In this document: piece after piece, positions 5,328 to 6,261 of the stretch
Position numbering within the stretch: position 1 is the stretch's first letter
Layout of the letters: every line of letters begins with the position of its first letter
NCBI GenBank assembly: GCA_002329575.1
Contig: DCTK01000072.1
Span: forward strand, 6,907-13,167
DNA: 6,261 bases
Source: Sutterella sp. UBA1442
GTDB taxonomy: Bacteria; Pseudomonadota; Gammaproteobacteria; Burkholderiales; Burkholderiaceae_F
Direction of reading: 5' to 3'
Made by a program: the position numbers and the translations under genes
The notes under the pieces: generated by a model
Databases searched by the model: none
What the model was told of the DNA's origin: nothing
The model's input: only the letters and a program-made list of their open reading frames with translations

Positions 5328-6261
5328 AGTGTCCTTCTTTGCCATGATTGTTCAGTGGTGTAAGGCTCGGGGTAGGGAGTTCTGGGCCGAGGATACTTCG
5401 CCTCGTGAACCTTTGCGTGACGTCGATCGCGAAAAAGAATGGCGTGCATTGGAAGTCAGTCAAAAGCGCTCGCACATGGTATTGGCATGTATGGTTGCCG
5501 TTTTCGTATGTGTGTTTTTACGTGCTGGTTACTTGCAGTGCTTCAATACGGAATTTTTGCAAAAACAAGGTGAAGTCCGTTACGCGAGAACACTTGAAAT
5601 TGCAGCCGGTCGTGGTGAAATTTATGACAGAAACGGTGTCGTTCTGGCCTCTTCACTGCCGGCTCGAAGCATTTGGGCAACAACCAATTTAACGGATGTT
5701 ACTGATCAGCAAATTGCTCAATTGTCCGCTCTTTTAGGTGTGTCTGAACGAACATTGCAAAAGCGTTTGTCTCGCCCCAATGCTTTTGTGAATTTGGCTC
5801 GTCAGGTGGAAATGGACGTAGTGCGTCAAGTGCAGGCTATGCATATTGAAGGGCTGACTTTTACGCCTGATGTGAAGCGTCACTACCCGGGGGGTGAAGT
5901 TTCTGCACACATTGTGGGCTTTAATAATCGCGAGGATCGCGGTCAAGAGGGCATGGAACTTGCCAATGACAAGACGTTGACCGGTAAAAACGGAGAACGT
6001 CGTGTGATTCGAGACCGTCTTGGTCATATTATTGAAGAAATCTGGACGCAAGAACCTGTGCCCGGACAGGATTTGCATCTTTCGATCGACTCTCGTATTC
6101 AATACATTGCTTACAGCGCAGTAAAGAATGCCGTAGAAAAGCACCAAGCTAAAGCAGGCGCGGTCGTTGTTGCAGACTCTATTACGGGCGAAATTTTAGC
6201 GTTGGTCAGTTGGCCGGGTTTTGATCCCAATGATCGCAGCACCTTCGCATTTGAAAAGATC
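5320..6261 (+). CDS. ftsI: Peptidoglycan D,D-transpeptidase FtsI (PBP3), C-terminus cut off by window edge
   Basis: FtsI cross-links septal peptidoglycan, working with FtsW in the periplasm. The 314 visible residues comprise a cytoplasmic tail (1-52), one transmembrane anchor (about 53-72), and the dimerisation/pedestal domain with [18 protein letters not shown] (95-112), [12 protein letters not shown] (152-163) and [18 protein letters not shown] (197-214). [15 protein letters not shown] (221-235) follows, and the start of the transpeptidase domain contains [11 protein letters not shown] (254-264) and [20 protein letters not shown] (280-299). The catalytic Ser-x-x-Lys, SxN and KTG motifs lie beyond position 6261, so activity cannot be checked. 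The roughly 52-residue cytoplasmic tail is long compared with about 20 in E. coli and is rich in charge. The start is supported by a strong ribosome binding site; the gene overlaps ftsL by 8 nt. Confidence 0.96.
   Translation, partial: MNKVSFFAMIVQWCKARGREFWAEDTSPREPLRDVDREKEWRALEVSQKRSHMVLACMVAVFVCVFLRAGYLQCFNTEFLQKQGEVRYARTLEIAAGRGEIYDRNGVVLASSLPARSIWATTNLTDVTDQQIAQLSALLGVSERTLQKRLSRPNAFVNLARQVEMDVVRQVQAMHIEGLTFTPDVKRHYPGGEVSAHIVGFNNREDRGQEGMELANDKTLTGKNGERRVIRDRLGHIIEEIWTQEPVPGQDLHLSIDSRIQYIAYSAVKNAVEKHQAKAGAVVVADSITGEILALVSWPGFDPNDRSTFAFEKI

Noticed and set aside
5348..5692. Plus-strand 114-residue open frame
   Set aside because: It is an alternative frame of ftsI, which carries the dimerisation and transpeptidase-domain motifs through the same bases.
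5734..6147. Minus-strand 137-residue open frame
   Set aside because: It is antisense to ftsI and shows no recognisable features or ribosome binding site.

Overview
The window looks like chromosomal DNA from a Gram-negative proteobacterium. The best guess is a betaproteobacterium of the Burkholderiales, possibly Sutterella- or Parasutterella-like. This rests on the gene order mraZ-rsmH-ftsL-ftsI, the protein motifs and a moderate GC content judged by eye. The genus is inference; no search was run.

Layout. (1) Positions 1-947, minus strand: the N-terminal 315 residues of an MscS-family mechanosensitive channel, running off the left edge. (2) Positions 948-1155: a divergent intergenic region with candidate promoters and two inverted repeats. 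(3) Positions 1156-3285, plus strand: a complete 709-residue single-chain NDP(ADP)-forming acyl-CoA/acetyl-CoA synthetase, followed by three abutting hairpins, the last a strong intrinsic terminator. (4) Positions 3359-3593: the regulatory region of the division and cell wall (dcw) cluster, with a sigma70-like promoter and a 10-bp-phased array of GTGGN repeats that fits the MraZ operator. (5) Positions 3594-6261, plus strand: mraZ, rsmH, ftsL and the start of ftsI (PBP3), tightly packed with overlapping stops and starts. ftsI runs off the right edge.

How the genes work together. The dcw genes form one transcription unit. MraZ likely represses its own promoter, RsmH methylates 16S rRNA, and FtsL and FtsI are divisome components for septal peptidoglycan synthesis. 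The acyl-CoA synthetase is a separate unit insulated by its terminator; it would interconvert acyl-CoA with ADP and Pi to acid, CoA and ATP. The channel is transcribed divergently and would release osmotic pressure.

The gene content is ordinary core chromosome. I see no mobile element, CRISPR array, RNA gene or defence-type cassette, and no convincing undescribed system. The most interesting signals are regulatory: the phased repeat array upstream of mraZ, the stacked hairpins after the synthetase gene, and small inverted repeats at candidate promoters.
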